Shown: positions 46,934-56,008 of the stretch, one piece after another
Layout of the letters: each line of letters starts with the position of its first letter
How positions within the stretch are numbered: position 1 is the first letter of the stretch
Origin: Bacteroidia bacterium
GTDB taxonomy: Bacteria > Bacteroidota > Bacteroidia > SXHM01
NCBI GenBank assembly: GCA_022072225.1
Contig: JAJVIC010000010.1
Span: 186,001 to 250,000 of the forward strand
Reading direction: 5' to 3'
Length of the DNA stretch: 64,000 bases
The notes under the pieces: model-generated
Database searches by the model: none
What the model saw: the letters and a program-made list of their open reading frames with translations, nothing else
Told to the model about the DNA's origin: nothing
Program-made: the position numbers and the translations under genes

Positions 46934-47683
46934 TTACATATACATCTCCGCATAAGTCCTGTAGCTTGGACTTAAAGGCGTTTCAATCACAAATAATTTA
47001 CTTTCAACAGAAGCAGAAATTTCAACACTTTCTACTTCTTTGATTATGGCGTAATCACCTTTTTTCATCAGATTATTTTCTGCCAGAACAGTTCCGCCAA
47101 CAACAAACATTGAGTAAATAGAATCTTTGTTGAGTGCTAATTTGTGATGACCTTCACTCAATGTAAATTCTCTTATAGACACACCTTCCGTATCCATTTG
47201 CAAAGGAGAATTTTCTCCTTTAAAGGTTTTAGTGGTTATCCCGTTTTGTTTGCTCACCGGAAATTCAGCATCGGGATAATCATTATAAGTTGCAGGCTTT
47301 GTCAATGTTTTTTCCAGATTAGGGTCAAACCAGATTTGAAAAATCTCGGATTTTGCATTTATTTTTTCAGCATGAGAAATTCCGTTCCCGGCACGAATAA
47401 TTTGTGCATCACCTTTCTTCAAAGGTTTCCAACCGCGCAATTTGCTGTCGTAATGTTCAATGTCGCCTTCCAAAACAAACGATAAAATTTCAAAGCCTTT
47501 GTGCGGATGCTCGCCAATCAAACTGCCTTTGTCGCTCCAGGCATGTGCCCAGTAAAAAAGATTGGAATAAGGTTTTACACCACCGCCATCCTGCGGAAAG
47601 CCGATTGGCTTTTTCTCCATGATTGCGCCACCGTTGAACTGACCGTTGGCTTGTATTTCTTTCGGAACAATTGTAATTGCCAT
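46934..47683 (-). CDS. pirin-family bicupin protein (YhhW-like)
   Basis: The protein has 249 residues. The N-terminal cupin carries the metal ligands of the family: His59 and His61 in GEHPHKGFE, His104 and Glu106 in GISHAEK. The RAGNGISHAE motif is also typical. E. coli YhhW has quercetin 2,3-dioxygenase activity, but the natural role of the family is unclear. The C-terminal cupin is less conserved. It is transcribed on its own, convergent with the SGNH-like gene. Confidence 0.88.
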   Translation of the reverse strand: MAITIVPKEIQANGQFNGGAIMEKKPIGFPQDGGGVKPYSNLFYWAHAWSDKGSLIGEHPHKGFEILSFVLEGDIEHYDSKLRGWKPLKKGDAQIIRAGNGISHAEKINAKSEIFQIWFDPNLEKTLTKPATYNDYPDAEFPVSKQNGITTKTFKGENSPLQMDTEGVSIREFTLSEGHHKLALNKDSIYSMFVVGGTVLAENNLMKKGDYAIIKEVESVEISASVESKLFVIETPLSPSYRTYAEMYM

Positions 47684-47729
47684 TTGTTATAGTTTGAAGT
47701 TTATTCTGGTTTATGCAAACTAATTGAAT

Positions 47730-47737
47730 TAAGTTTG
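47730..47737 (+). promoter_or_regulatory. candidate -7 box for the 98-residue protein gene
   Basis: TAAGTTTG is an exact TAnnTTTG, 39 nt before the ATG at 47777. No clear -33 element is visible. Confidence 0.4.
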
Positions 47738-47776
47738 CGATACAAAATAAACAATCATTCATCAAAAAAGTTTACG

Positions 47777-48073
47777 ATGCAAAAGTTTATGGCAACTATA
47801 CTTCTTCCCGAAACATTGACGGAAGAATTTATTTCACTTATTCCGCAACAACGTTTTGTTGTAAATCGCTTGGTTGAAAAAAATATTATTCTCAATTACT
47901 CACTTGCAGCCGACCGTTCAAAGTTGTGGATTGCTTTTAATGCAAAAGACGAAGATCATGTGCGCAGAGTTATTCAGCGTTTTCCTCTGTTTAAATTCAT
48001 GAAGGTGAAAATTGACGAGTTGATGTTTGTAGATAGCAAAGCATTAAGTTTTCCCGAGTTGGTCTGGAATTAA
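47777..48073 (+). CDS. small ferredoxin-like-fold protein (muconolactone isomerase/YciI-like), function unknown
   Basis: The protein has 98 residues from the ATG at 47777 (MQKFMATILL). The longer frame beginning at 47735 would start upstream in the promoter region. The order strand (KFMATILLP), helix (LTEEFISLIPQQRFVVNRLV), strand (IILNYSLAADRSKLWIAFNA), helix (EDHVRRVIQRF), strand (FMKVKIDELM) fits a dimeric alpha-beta barrel. No catalytic residues can be assigned. A palindrome starts just after its stop. Confidence 0.65.
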   Translation: MQKFMATILLPETLTEEFISLIPQQRFVVNRLVEKNIILNYSLAADRSKLWIAFNAKDEDHVRRVIQRFPLFKFMKVKIDELMFVDSKALSFPELVWN

Positions 48074-48080
48074 TACTAAC

Positions 48081-48154
48081 CGTCATTGCGTGGCTTTTTC
48101 AGCCGAAGCAATCTTCAAACAAATAAGAGATTGTTTCGCTCTGCCCGCAATGAA
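48081..48154. repeat. CGTCATTGCG-type imperfect palindrome
   Basis: CGTCATTGCG...CGAAGCAATCT on the left pairs imperfectly with AGATTGTTTCGCTCTGCCCGCAATGA on the right. It spans nearly the whole gap between the stop at 48073 and the ATG at 48168. Related to the palindrome at 59121. Confidence 0.8.
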
Positions 48155-48167
48155 GAAACTATAAACT

Positions 48168-49202
48168 ATGAACTATAAATTATTCGGAAAATCAGGATTA
48201 CGCGTATCGGAAATTTGCCTTGGCACCATGACCTTTGGCGAAGAATGGGGCTACGGAGCCAACAAAGAAGAAAGTCGTAACATGTTCAATGCTTTTCTGG
48301 AAGCAGGCGGAAATTTTATTGATACTGCCAACCGCTACACCGAAGGAACCAGCGAAAAATTTCTGGGCGAGTTTGTAAATGAAAGCGGCAGAAGAGACGA
48401 ATTGGTAATTGCCACAAAATATTCTCTGGCAACTAAAATCGGCAGAATAAATGACAGCGGAAATCATCGTAAAAATTTAGTACAAACTTTAGACGGAAGC
48501 CTGAAACGTTTAGGTTTGGATTATGTAGATTTGCTTTATGTTCATGCGTGGGATTTTACCACACCGATTGAAGAAGTGTTACGCCCTTTAGATGATATGG
48601 TGCGCTCGGGAAAGGTTTTGCACATTGCCATTTCCGATACTCCCGCATGGATTATTTCGCGTTCTGATGCTATTGCTGATTTGCGCGGCTGGACAGCTTT
48701 TGCAGGAATACAGGTTGAATACAGTTTAATTACGCGTGATGCTGAGCGTGATTTATTGCCGATGGCTAATGAATTAGATTTGGCGGTTACTGCTTGGGCT
48801 CCGCTTGCAGGAGGAGCACTTACTGGGAAATATCTGAATAAAAGTAATGACCCTAAACGTTTGAAAGAAGGCAGTAAACGCCTGAATGAAAAATCGTTTG
48901 CAATTGCCGCAGAAGTGGTAAAAGTAGCGGAAGAAAATGGTTGTTCGCCTTCCCATGTTGCGTTACAGTGGGTGATGAATCAAAAAGGAATTATAATACC
49001 TGTTGTTGGAGCAAGAAATACCGCGCAACTGAAAGACAACCTGAAATGCCTTGACGTAAAACTCAGTCAGGAGCAACTGAACAGACTGAATGAAGTGAGT
49101 AAAATAGAATTAGGTTTTCCTCACGAGTTTTTAACGCAGGAAGGTGTAAAGCAAATTTTGTTTGGAGGGTTTATTGATAAGATTGAAAATCATCGCAAGT
49201 GA
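48168..49202 (+). CDS. aldo/keto reductase
   Basis: The protein has 344 residues and a TIM-barrel NADPH-dependent oxidoreductase pattern. The catalytic tetrad is Asp52 (NFIDTANRY), Tyr57, Lys84 (IATKYSL) and His126 (LLYVHAWD). The later NADPH motif is IIIPVVGARNTAQLKDNL. It resembles the potassium-channel-beta/YghZ-type branch. The substrate is unknown. The 3' end overlaps the convergent uvrC gene by 13 nt. Confidence 0.9.
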   Translation: MNYKLFGKSGLRVSEICLGTMTFGEEWGYGANKEESRNMFNAFLEAGGNFIDTANRYTEGTSEKFLGEFVNESGRRDELVIATKYSLATKIGRINDSGNHRKNLVQTLDGSLKRLGLDYVDLLYVHAWDFTTPIEEVLRPLDDMVRSGKVLHIAISDTPAWIISRSDAIADLRGWTAFAGIQVEYSLITRDAERDLLPMANELDLAVTAWAPLAGGALTGKYLNKSNDPKRLKEGSKRLNEKSFAIAAEVVKVAEENGCSPSHVALQWVMNQKGIIIPVVGARNTAQLKDNLKCLDVKLSQEQLNRLNEVSKIELGFPHEFLTQEGVKQILFGGFIDKIENHRK

Positions 49203-50998
49203 AAATGAGTTGCAACCAACTTCCCTTTTGCTTTTCCAATAACTTTTGAAATTTCTTCTTCCGAAGTTTCTTTCAGTTTTTTTACTGAGCCAAATGCTTT
49301 CAGCAGTTTCTTTGCTGTAACATCACTGATTCCTTTTATTTCAGTGAGTTCAGTTTTTACTGTGGCTTTGCTTCTGCGCTTGCGGTGGTGGGTTATTCCG
49401 AAGCGGTGTGCTTCGTTCCGGGCATGCTGAATTACTTTCAGCGTTTCTGATTTTTTGTCAATGTAAAGTGGCAGCGAATCACCGGGGAAATAAATTTCTT
49501 CCAATTTTTTTGCAATGCCAATCACTGTAATTTTCCCGCGCAGACCTAATTTATCAAGGCTTTGCAATGCGCTGCTCAGTTGTCCTTTTCCGCCATCAAT
49601 GATGATGAGTTGCGGCATCGTTTGATTTTCTTCAATCATGCGCGAGTAGCGCCTTGTAATCACTTCCTCCATCGAAGCAAAATCGTTAGGACCTTCCACT
49701 GTTCGGATGTTGAAATGCCGGTAATCCTTCTTGGATGGTTTTGCATTTTTGAAAACCACCATTGCAGAAACAGGATGCGCGCCTTGTATATTGGAGTTAT
49801 CAAAACATTCAATGTGTGCAGGCAAATCTTTCATGCGCAGGTCGGTTTTCATTTGCTCTAATATGCGTTGTGTGTGTCGCTCCGGATTTATTTTTTCCTG
49901 GATGCGCAACTTGTCTTGCCGGAAATATTTTGCATTTCGCAACGAAAGTTCCAGCAGACTTTTTTTATCGCCACGTTGCGGCACAAAAAACTCAACACCC
50001 GGAAATTCCATCTCGGGAAGAAAGGGAACTATGGCTTCTTTCATTTCGCTGCCGAAGAGTTCAAATATTTCTCCGATAGCAAACGACAATAATTCTTCAT
50101 CGCTTTCATCCAAACGTTTGTTCAGTTCCAGCGTGTGGGTTTGCACAATAGCACCATCTACCACGCGCATAAAATTTACATAAGCATTTTTTTCATCGCT
50201 TGTGATGCTGAAGACATCTACCTTTCCGATTGCAGGATTTACCACTGTTGACTTACCCCGAAATTTCTCCACCATGTCGAGCTTGTGTTTTACAACCTGT
50301 GCTTTTTCAAATTCAAGTTTAGCGGCATGACTGTGCATTTGTTGTTCCAAATGTTCAACCACCGACCCTATATTTCCTTTGATAATGTGCTTTACTTGCT
50401 GAAGATTCTCATTGTATTCTTCTTCGCTTTGTAATGCTTCGCAAGGGCCAAGGCAGTTACCAATCTGGTACTCCAGACACACTTTAAACTTTTTTGTCTT
50501 AATGTTCTCTTTCGTTAAGTTCAGATTACAGGTGCGGATTGGATAAAGTTTGCGTGCCAGTTCTAACACGGCATGCATCATTTTCACATTGGCATAGGGA
50601 CCATAATAAGTTGAGCCGTCTTTTACCGGATTTCGCATGGAGTAAACGCGAGGGAAACGCTCATCTCGGATACAAATCCATGGAAAACTTTTATCGTCTT
50701 TCAGGCGGATGTTATAGCGTGGTTGGTATTTTTTAATTAAACTGTTCTCAAGCAGCAAGGCATCCAACTCTGTTTCAACTACAGTGTAAGCAATGTCGTT
50801 AACCTTGCTTACCATTATCCAGGTTTTGCGGTTCTCGTATTGCTCGCGGTTGAAATAACTGCTTACCCGCTTCTTCAGGTTGCGTGCTTTGCCTACATAT
50901 ATAATAGTGCCCTCTTCGTTGGAAAAGCGATATACACCCGGGTTGTCGGGCAATGTTGAGATAATGTTCTTAAGATGATTTTCTTTTTCGGAACCCAC
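49190..50998 (-). CDS. uvrC: excinuclease ABC subunit C
   Basis: The protein has 602 residues, the usual length. The N-terminal GIY-YIG nuclease domain (about 18-97: PGVYRFSNEEGTIIYVGKA, LIKKYQPRYNI) is followed by a UVR motif (about 200-235), the RNase H-like C-terminal nuclease (IECFDNSNIQGAHPVSAMVV, IDGGKGQLS) and a helix-hairpin-helix tail (about 550-602: LTEIKGISDVTAKKLLKAFG). It makes both incisions in nucleotide excision repair with UvrAB. The start is GTG. An exact -7 box TATATTTG ends only 5 nt before it, so the mRNA may be nearly leaderless or the true promoter lies elsewhere. Confidence 0.95.
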   Translation of the reverse strand: MGSEKENHLKNIISTLPDNPGVYRFSNEEGTIIYVGKARNLKKRVSSYFNREQYENRKTWIMVSKVNDIAYTVVETELDALLLENSLIKKYQPRYNIRLKDDKSFPWICIRDERFPRVYSMRNPVKDGSTYYGPYANVKMMHAVLELARKLYPIRTCNLNLTKENIKTKKFKVCLEYQIGNCLGPCEALQSEEEYNENLQQVKHIIKGNIGSVVEHLEQQMHSHAAKLEFEKAQVVKHKLDMVEKFRGKSTVVNPAIGKVDVFSITSDEKNAYVNFMRVVDGAIVQTHTLELNKRLDESDEELLSFAIGEIFELFGSEMKEAIVPFLPEMEFPGVEFFVPQRGDKKSLLELSLRNAKYFRQDKLRIQEKINPERHTQRILEQMKTDLRMKDLPAHIECFDNSNIQGAHPVSAMVVFKNAKPSKKDYRHFNIRTVEGPNDFASMEEVITRRYSRMIEENQTMPQLIIIDGGKGQLSSALQSLDKLGLRGKITVIGIAKKLEEIYFPGDSLPLYIDKKSETLKVIQHARNEAHRFGITHHRKRRSKATVKTELTEIKGISDVTAKKLLKAFGSVKKLKETSEEEISKVIGKAKGKLVATHFHLR

Positions 50999-51002
50999 GC
51001 AA

Positions 51003-51010
51003 CAAATATA
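51003..51010 (-). promoter_or_regulatory. -7 box very close to the uvrC start
   Basis: TATATTTG on the minus strand (51010-51003) matches TAnnTTTG, but predicted transcription would start near the GTG codon at 50998. No TTTG is seen at -33. Confidence 0.35.
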
Positions 51011-51053
51011 CTTTCAATATGTGTTTTTAATTCTAAGCCCTAACTATTTTTCG

Positions 51054-51061
51054 TAGCTTTG
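51054..51061 (+). promoter_or_regulatory. -7 box for pyrG
   Basis: TAGCTTTG is an exact TAnnTTTG, 25 nt before the pyrG ATG. The -33 position holds a T-rich run rather than a clear TTTG. Confidence 0.5.
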
Positions 51062-51071
51062 AACCCCGTAA

Positions 51072-52748
<1,677 letters not shown>

Positions 52749-52755
52749 CCGCATA

Positions 52756-53460
52756 CTAATAAAACCCAATCTGTACCCCAACAGTAAGTCGCGGCAATTC
52801 AGCTAGGTTTTTAGACTCCTTGAATAAATCGGAGAAGCGCCACGAAGCAAAAAATATCCAGCGGTTAAAACCCAGACGCGCAATAACTCCGTAGTTTAAG
52901 GCATTGTAATAGTTAAGTCCGGTGCGGTTGCTGCGTACGGTGCTACCGTCAGGCAGTTTGTTGCGGGTAAAGTGGGTAAGGCGAAAAGTCCATTCGCCAT
53001 AGCCGCCAAGGTCAATGAAATTACCTACCCGGTTTCCGCGTTTCTTTTCCAGATTAAAGCGCAGGTAAAGTCCGGCACTCAGGTTGTGGAAGGTAAGGCG
53101 CTCTTTGTCATTGAGCAAAGTATCGGGAAAGGTTTTAAGAGAATCTTGTTTGATGGAATAAAACAAAGAGCGGTAGTAAGCCTCGGCACCCAACGCGAAG
53201 AAATTGCTTACACGGTATTTATAGCGTACACCAAATAAAAAATCTCCTGAGTTGCCGTATCTTATGGCTGATCCGGGGCCTTCGGTTCCGCCAAATACGG
53301 CTCCATACGCCATAAATGAGTGGAGAAAATTGCGGTAGTTGGGTCCAAAGGTGGGCTTAACGGTGTCGGCTGTTACTTCTTCGTGCAGCAGCACTTCCTG
53401 TGCATTTCCAGAAAGAAACAGAAAGCAAGAGATAAGAAGCAGGAGACAGGTGTTTTTCAT
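52756..53460 (-). CDS. outer-membrane beta-barrel protein, function unknown
   Basis: The protein has 234 residues. A signal peptide covers about 1-20 (CLLLLISCFLFLSGNAQ). The rest is a series of amphipathic strands with aromatic ends (GDFLFGVRYKYRVSNFFALG, AEAYYRSLFYS, AGLYLRFNLEK, YGVIARLGFNRWIFFASWRF) and a final strand ending in Tyr (VGVQIGFY), typical of eight- to ten-stranded barrels. No enzymatic motif is seen. It is transcribed alone. TAGTTTTG on the minus strand (53483-53476) is an exact -7 box 16 nt upstream. Confidence 0.75.
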   Translation of the reverse strand: MKNTCLLLLISCFLFLSGNAQEVLLHEEVTADTVKPTFGPNYRNFLHSFMAYGAVFGGTEGPGSAIRYGNSGDFLFGVRYKYRVSNFFALGAEAYYRSLFYSIKQDSLKTFPDTLLNDKERLTFHNLSAGLYLRFNLEKKRGNRVGNFIDLGGYGEWTFRLTHFTRNKLPDGSTVRSNRTGLNYYNALNYGVIARLGFNRWIFFASWRFSDLFKESKNLAELPRLTVGVQIGFY

Positions 53461-53475
53461 TCAATTAAATTTTCT

Positions 53476-53508
53476 CAAAACTAATTATTTACTCCATAAC
53501 CTTTTCAA
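53476..53508 (-). promoter_or_regulatory. promoter of the outer-membrane barrel gene
   Basis: The -7 box TAGTTTTG (53483-53476, minus) has TTG at 53508-53506, a 22-nt spacer, slightly longer than the 19-21 nt of the consensus. The leader would be about 9 nt. Confidence 0.45.
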
Positions 53509-53581
53509 CAGTATAATCATTCCATCTTTTTGGGTTAAATAAATTTGGAATTATTAATTAATCGGCAAAGCAGCCAATTGA

Positions 53582-53661
53582 ACCACATAGGCACATAGGA
53601 CACATAGAAAACCACATAACACTCTATGTGAAACCACTTGTTTCCTATGTGTCTATGTGGT
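53582..53661. repeat. palindrome with 21-nt arms in a divergent intergenic region
   Basis: The left arm 53582-53602 (ACCACATAGGCACATAGG...) and right arm 53641-53661 are complementary with two mismatches. A nested CACATAG/CTATGTG pair lies in the loop. The remaining bases of the 53461-53764 gap hold promoter-like sequence: TAAATTTG at 53540-53547, and a near-consensus TATTTTCG at 53714-53721 about 45 nt before the SRPBCC gene. Confidence 0.85.
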
Positions 53662-53764
53662 AAAAATCAAATCACAAGCTTCCCAATAACTTTATACTTC
53701 TGATAAATTTTTCTATTTTCGTTATCACTAAAACCTGTTTATTAACTCTTAAAAAAACAACATC

Positions 53765-54370
53765 ATGTTAAAAAAAGTATTACTCGGAATCGGAGGTTTG
53801 CTGGTGTTACTTTTAGTAGTAGCCTATCTGTTGCCTTCTAAAGTTCATGTAGAGCGCAGCATTGTTATTAATGCTCCTGCTTCAAAAATTTTTGCTGAAG
53901 TAAACAGCCTTCAGAAATGGACCGCATGGGATCCGTGGAGCAAAAAAGACCCCAATATTCAAGATATTTATACAGGTCCTGAATCCGGTGTTGGAAACAC
54001 CAATACCTGGAAAAGCGACCACAAAGATGTAGGTTCGGGAAGCCAGACCATTACTGAAAGTGTGCCCAACGAGACTATCAAGTCGAAGATGCTTTTTGGT
54101 GATGCCGGTGAGGAGTATGGCGAAGCAGCCGGCTTTTTCAATTTTACTGCCGAAGGCGAGAACACAAAAGTTGTTTGGGGAATGGATATGGATTTGGGTA
54201 TGAACCCTATGGCACGCTACTTCGGACTGATGATGGACGGCTCTGTAGGAAAAGATTTTGAACAGGGACTGACTAATCTGAAAGCGCACGTTGAAAGTTT
54301 GCCTGATGAAGCGCCTGCGGTGGTTGAAACTGCAGTTGGTGATTCGCTGAAAACAGAGACAGTAAATTAA
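53765..54370 (+). CDS. membrane-anchored SRPBCC (polyketide cyclase/START-like) protein
   Basis: The protein has 201 residues. One N-terminal TM helix (about 5-24, VLLGIGGLLVLLLVVAYLLP) is followed by an SRPBCC domain (about 28-175: VERSIVINAPASKIFAEVNSLQKW, WDPWSKKDPN, VVWGMDMDLGMNP) and an acidic tail. The fold binds hydrophobic ligands. Proteins of this shape with a leading TM are common in Bacteroidota and have no known role. It stands alone between its own promoter region and an intrinsic terminator. Confidence 0.75.
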   Translation: MLKKVLLGIGGLLVLLLVVAYLLPSKVHVERSIVINAPASKIFAEVNSLQKWTAWDPWSKKDPNIQDIYTGPESGVGNTNTWKSDHKDVGSGSQTITESVPNETIKSKMLFGDAGEEYGEAAGFFNFTAEGENTKVVWGMDMDLGMNPMARYFGLMMDGSVGKDFEQGLTNLKAHVESLPDEAPAVVETAVGDSLKTETVN

Positions 54371-54390
54371 AATTTAGATTACGACAAATG

Positions 54391-54423
54391 AAAAAGTCCC
54401 GCAGCAGTGCGGGACTTTTTTTG
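54391..54423 (+). terminator. intrinsic terminator after the SRPBCC gene
   Basis: The stem is AAAAAGTCCCGC (54391-54402) with GCGGGACTTTTT (54409-54420) and a 6-nt loop, followed by more T residues. Confidence 0.9.
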
Positions 54424-54505
54424 TTTCAATGATTTTTGCCGACAGCTTATACAGCCTGAATGCTCCGGTAACTAAAAACCTAATGCGGTCAAGCGATTTC
54501 AGAGG

Positions 54506-54820
54506 CGAAGCTCATTAACTAAATGTCGAACCTCATTAGCCATGTATCAAAGCTCACCAGCAATGTGTCAAAGCGTATCAACTAAATGCCGAAGCTCATT
54601 GGCTATGTGTCGAGGCTCATTAACTAAATGTCGAACCTCATTAGCCATGTATCAAAGCTCACCAGCAATGTGTCAAAGCGTATCAACTAAATGCCGAAGC
54701 TCATTGGCTATGTGTCGAGGCTTATTAACTAAATGTTAAACCTCATTAGCCGGGTCTCGAAGCTGACCTTCCTTATGTCAAAGTTCATCAGCCGTGTGTC
54801 GAAGCTGACCTTCCGCTTCC
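54506..54820. repeat. array of fifteen 21-bp units with a 105-bp higher-order repeat
   Basis: Fifteen contiguous 21-nt units start at 54506. Most begin CGAAGCTCATT or CAAAGC and end in ATGT or ATGC. Units 2-6 (54527-54631) and 7-11 (54632-54736) are identical except for one base, a 105-nt duplication. Units 12-15 are more diverged. There are no spacers, so this is not a CRISPR. A 65-codon open frame inside it is a by-product of the 21-nt period. The array, plus the terminator before it, accounts for most of the 511-nt gap between 54370 and 54882. Confidence 0.92.
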
Positions 54821-54854
54821 CATATTCCGGAATAGGAGAGGGGATCTTTTGTTA

Positions 54855-54862
54855 TATATTTG
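54855..54862 (+). promoter_or_regulatory. -7 box that decides the start of the next gene
   Basis: TATATTTG is an exact TAnnTTTG located after the first in-frame ATG-like start (54849) of the ORF. Transcription should begin near 54869, so the GTG at 54882 is the likely start. No good -33 is seen. Confidence 0.5.
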
Positions 54863-54881
54863 TGATGAAAGTACAAGGCTT

Positions 54882-55901
54882 GTGAAAAAAATAGTTATCC
54901 TCTTTATAATCGGTTTTGCTTCTCAAAATCTATATTCACAAGATAAGCATGATCTATATTCAGTTGTTGCAAAGTCAGGAATCTTTCTCAGGGAAGAGCC
55001 TACTACAAATAGCAGGAAAATTTGCTCTATCCCATTTATGGCGGAGGTTGAGTTTATCGATTTTACTTATAAGGATACAATTATTGAAGGATATAACTGC
55101 TCATGGTTAAAAGTAAAATATCCACCACATGAGGGTTATGTATGCTGGCCTTTTGTGAGTAATAAAATTAAAAAAGATAACTGGAGCTTCCCACTAAAAT
55201 CACCTCAATTGCAATATGAAGGAAGGCTATCATGGAATTGTGCTGATTTTATTTTTTATAACCCGGATTTGAATTGGTATGGTGTCTATGAAGAAAACAA
55301 CGACATACTAGTAAACAAGATTGAATTAAATCTCTCTTTAGCATTAGAAAATAATACTGAAGAAATGGATTTGGAGAACGACTATTTAGCATTGTCAACC
55401 AATCAACAGAAAAAATCAATGTTTATAATTGGGCTGTCTTATTTAATTGCTGACTTCAAGACATGGAAAATATATGGTCCGACTAATAGCATCGCTAACG
55501 GAAATACGGAGGATAAAATTATTTACCCAGGTGAAACATATAATATTGGTTATTGTGATAAGGAGGACAAGTCTTATGACTTATATGCTATTGGCTCTGT
55601 AAGCGAAAAATTATCTGAACATTCATTTAAAATTGAAAACTACCAGATAAAAATAAATGAGAAAATTGATGAGAAAATAATCAGAAGCCAGAATATTCTT
55701 TCTGATTTAGAGTTTTTAGGTGAGGGTGAAAAACCTCAATTAAAATTCATCGGAGACCTGGACGGAGATGACAAACCTGACTTAATTACTTATGCAGGTT
55801 ATACTTCTCACATACAATATACTTTATTCTTAAGCTCCTTTGGAGATGAAACCAGTATAGTAAAGAAAGTAGCTATTTATAATGGGGGTAACTGTCATTA
55901 A
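54882..55901 (+). CDS. secreted protein with SH3-like N-terminal domain and FG-GAP-like C-terminal motif, function unknown
   Basis: The protein has 339 residues from the GTG at 54882. That start places a clean signal peptide at the N-terminus (KKIVILFIIGFASQNLYSQ) and lies just downstream of an exact -7 box. A bacterial SH3-like domain follows (about 25-95: VVAKSGIFLREEPTTNSRKI, CSWLKVKYPPHEGYVCW). The middle is unassigned. The C-terminus has DLDGDDKPDLITYAG, a calcium-loop-like FG-GAP motif. It is AT-richer than its neighbours (many AAA and ATA codons), which may point to later acquisition. A 21-bp array lies directly upstream and a terminator directly downstream. Confidence 0.65.
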   Translation: MKKIVILFIIGFASQNLYSQDKHDLYSVVAKSGIFLREEPTTNSRKICSIPFMAEVEFIDFTYKDTIIEGYNCSWLKVKYPPHEGYVCWPFVSNKIKKDNWSFPLKSPQLQYEGRLSWNCADFIFYNPDLNWYGVYEENNDILVNKIELNLSLALENNTEEMDLENDYLALSTNQQKKSMFIIGLSYLIADFKTWKIYGPTNSIANGNTEDKIIYPGETYNIGYCDKEDKSYDLYAIGSVSEKLSEHSFKIENYQIKINEKIDEKIIRSQNILSDLEFLGEGEKPQLKFIGDLDGDDKPDLITYAGYTSHIQYTLFLSSFGDETSIVKKVAIYNGGNCH

Positions 55902-55922
55902 TAAACTACTGCACCCCTGCTA

Positions 55923-55947
55923 AGCGCAATTTGCAATTGCGCTTTTT
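55923..55947 (+). terminator. intrinsic terminator after the SH3-like protein gene
   Basis: The stem is AGCGCAATT (55923-55931) with AATTGCGCT (55935-55943), followed by T residues. Confidence 0.8.
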
Positions 55948-55956
55948 CAAGTAAAC

Positions 55957-55989
55957 AAAAAGCCCCCACTTTTCAGTGAGGGCTTTTTG
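55957..55989. terminator. bidirectional terminator between convergent genes
   Basis: AAAAAGCCC.CACT pairs with AGTG.GGGCTTTTT, with T runs on both strands. On the minus strand it lies about 20 nt after the stop of the CocE-type hydrolase (56009). Confidence 0.88.
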
Positions 55990-56008
55990 TTTTTATTCCT
56001 AAACAGTA

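Noticed and set aside
54542-54739. 65-codon plus-strand ORF with a heptad repeat (KCRSSLA-type)
   Set aside because: It lies wholly within the 21-bp array; the 7-codon period is a consequence of the repeat, and there is no ribosome binding site or recognisable domain.
54506-54820. Possible CRISPR array
   Set aside because: Units are contiguous with no unique spacers, and no cas gene is in the window.
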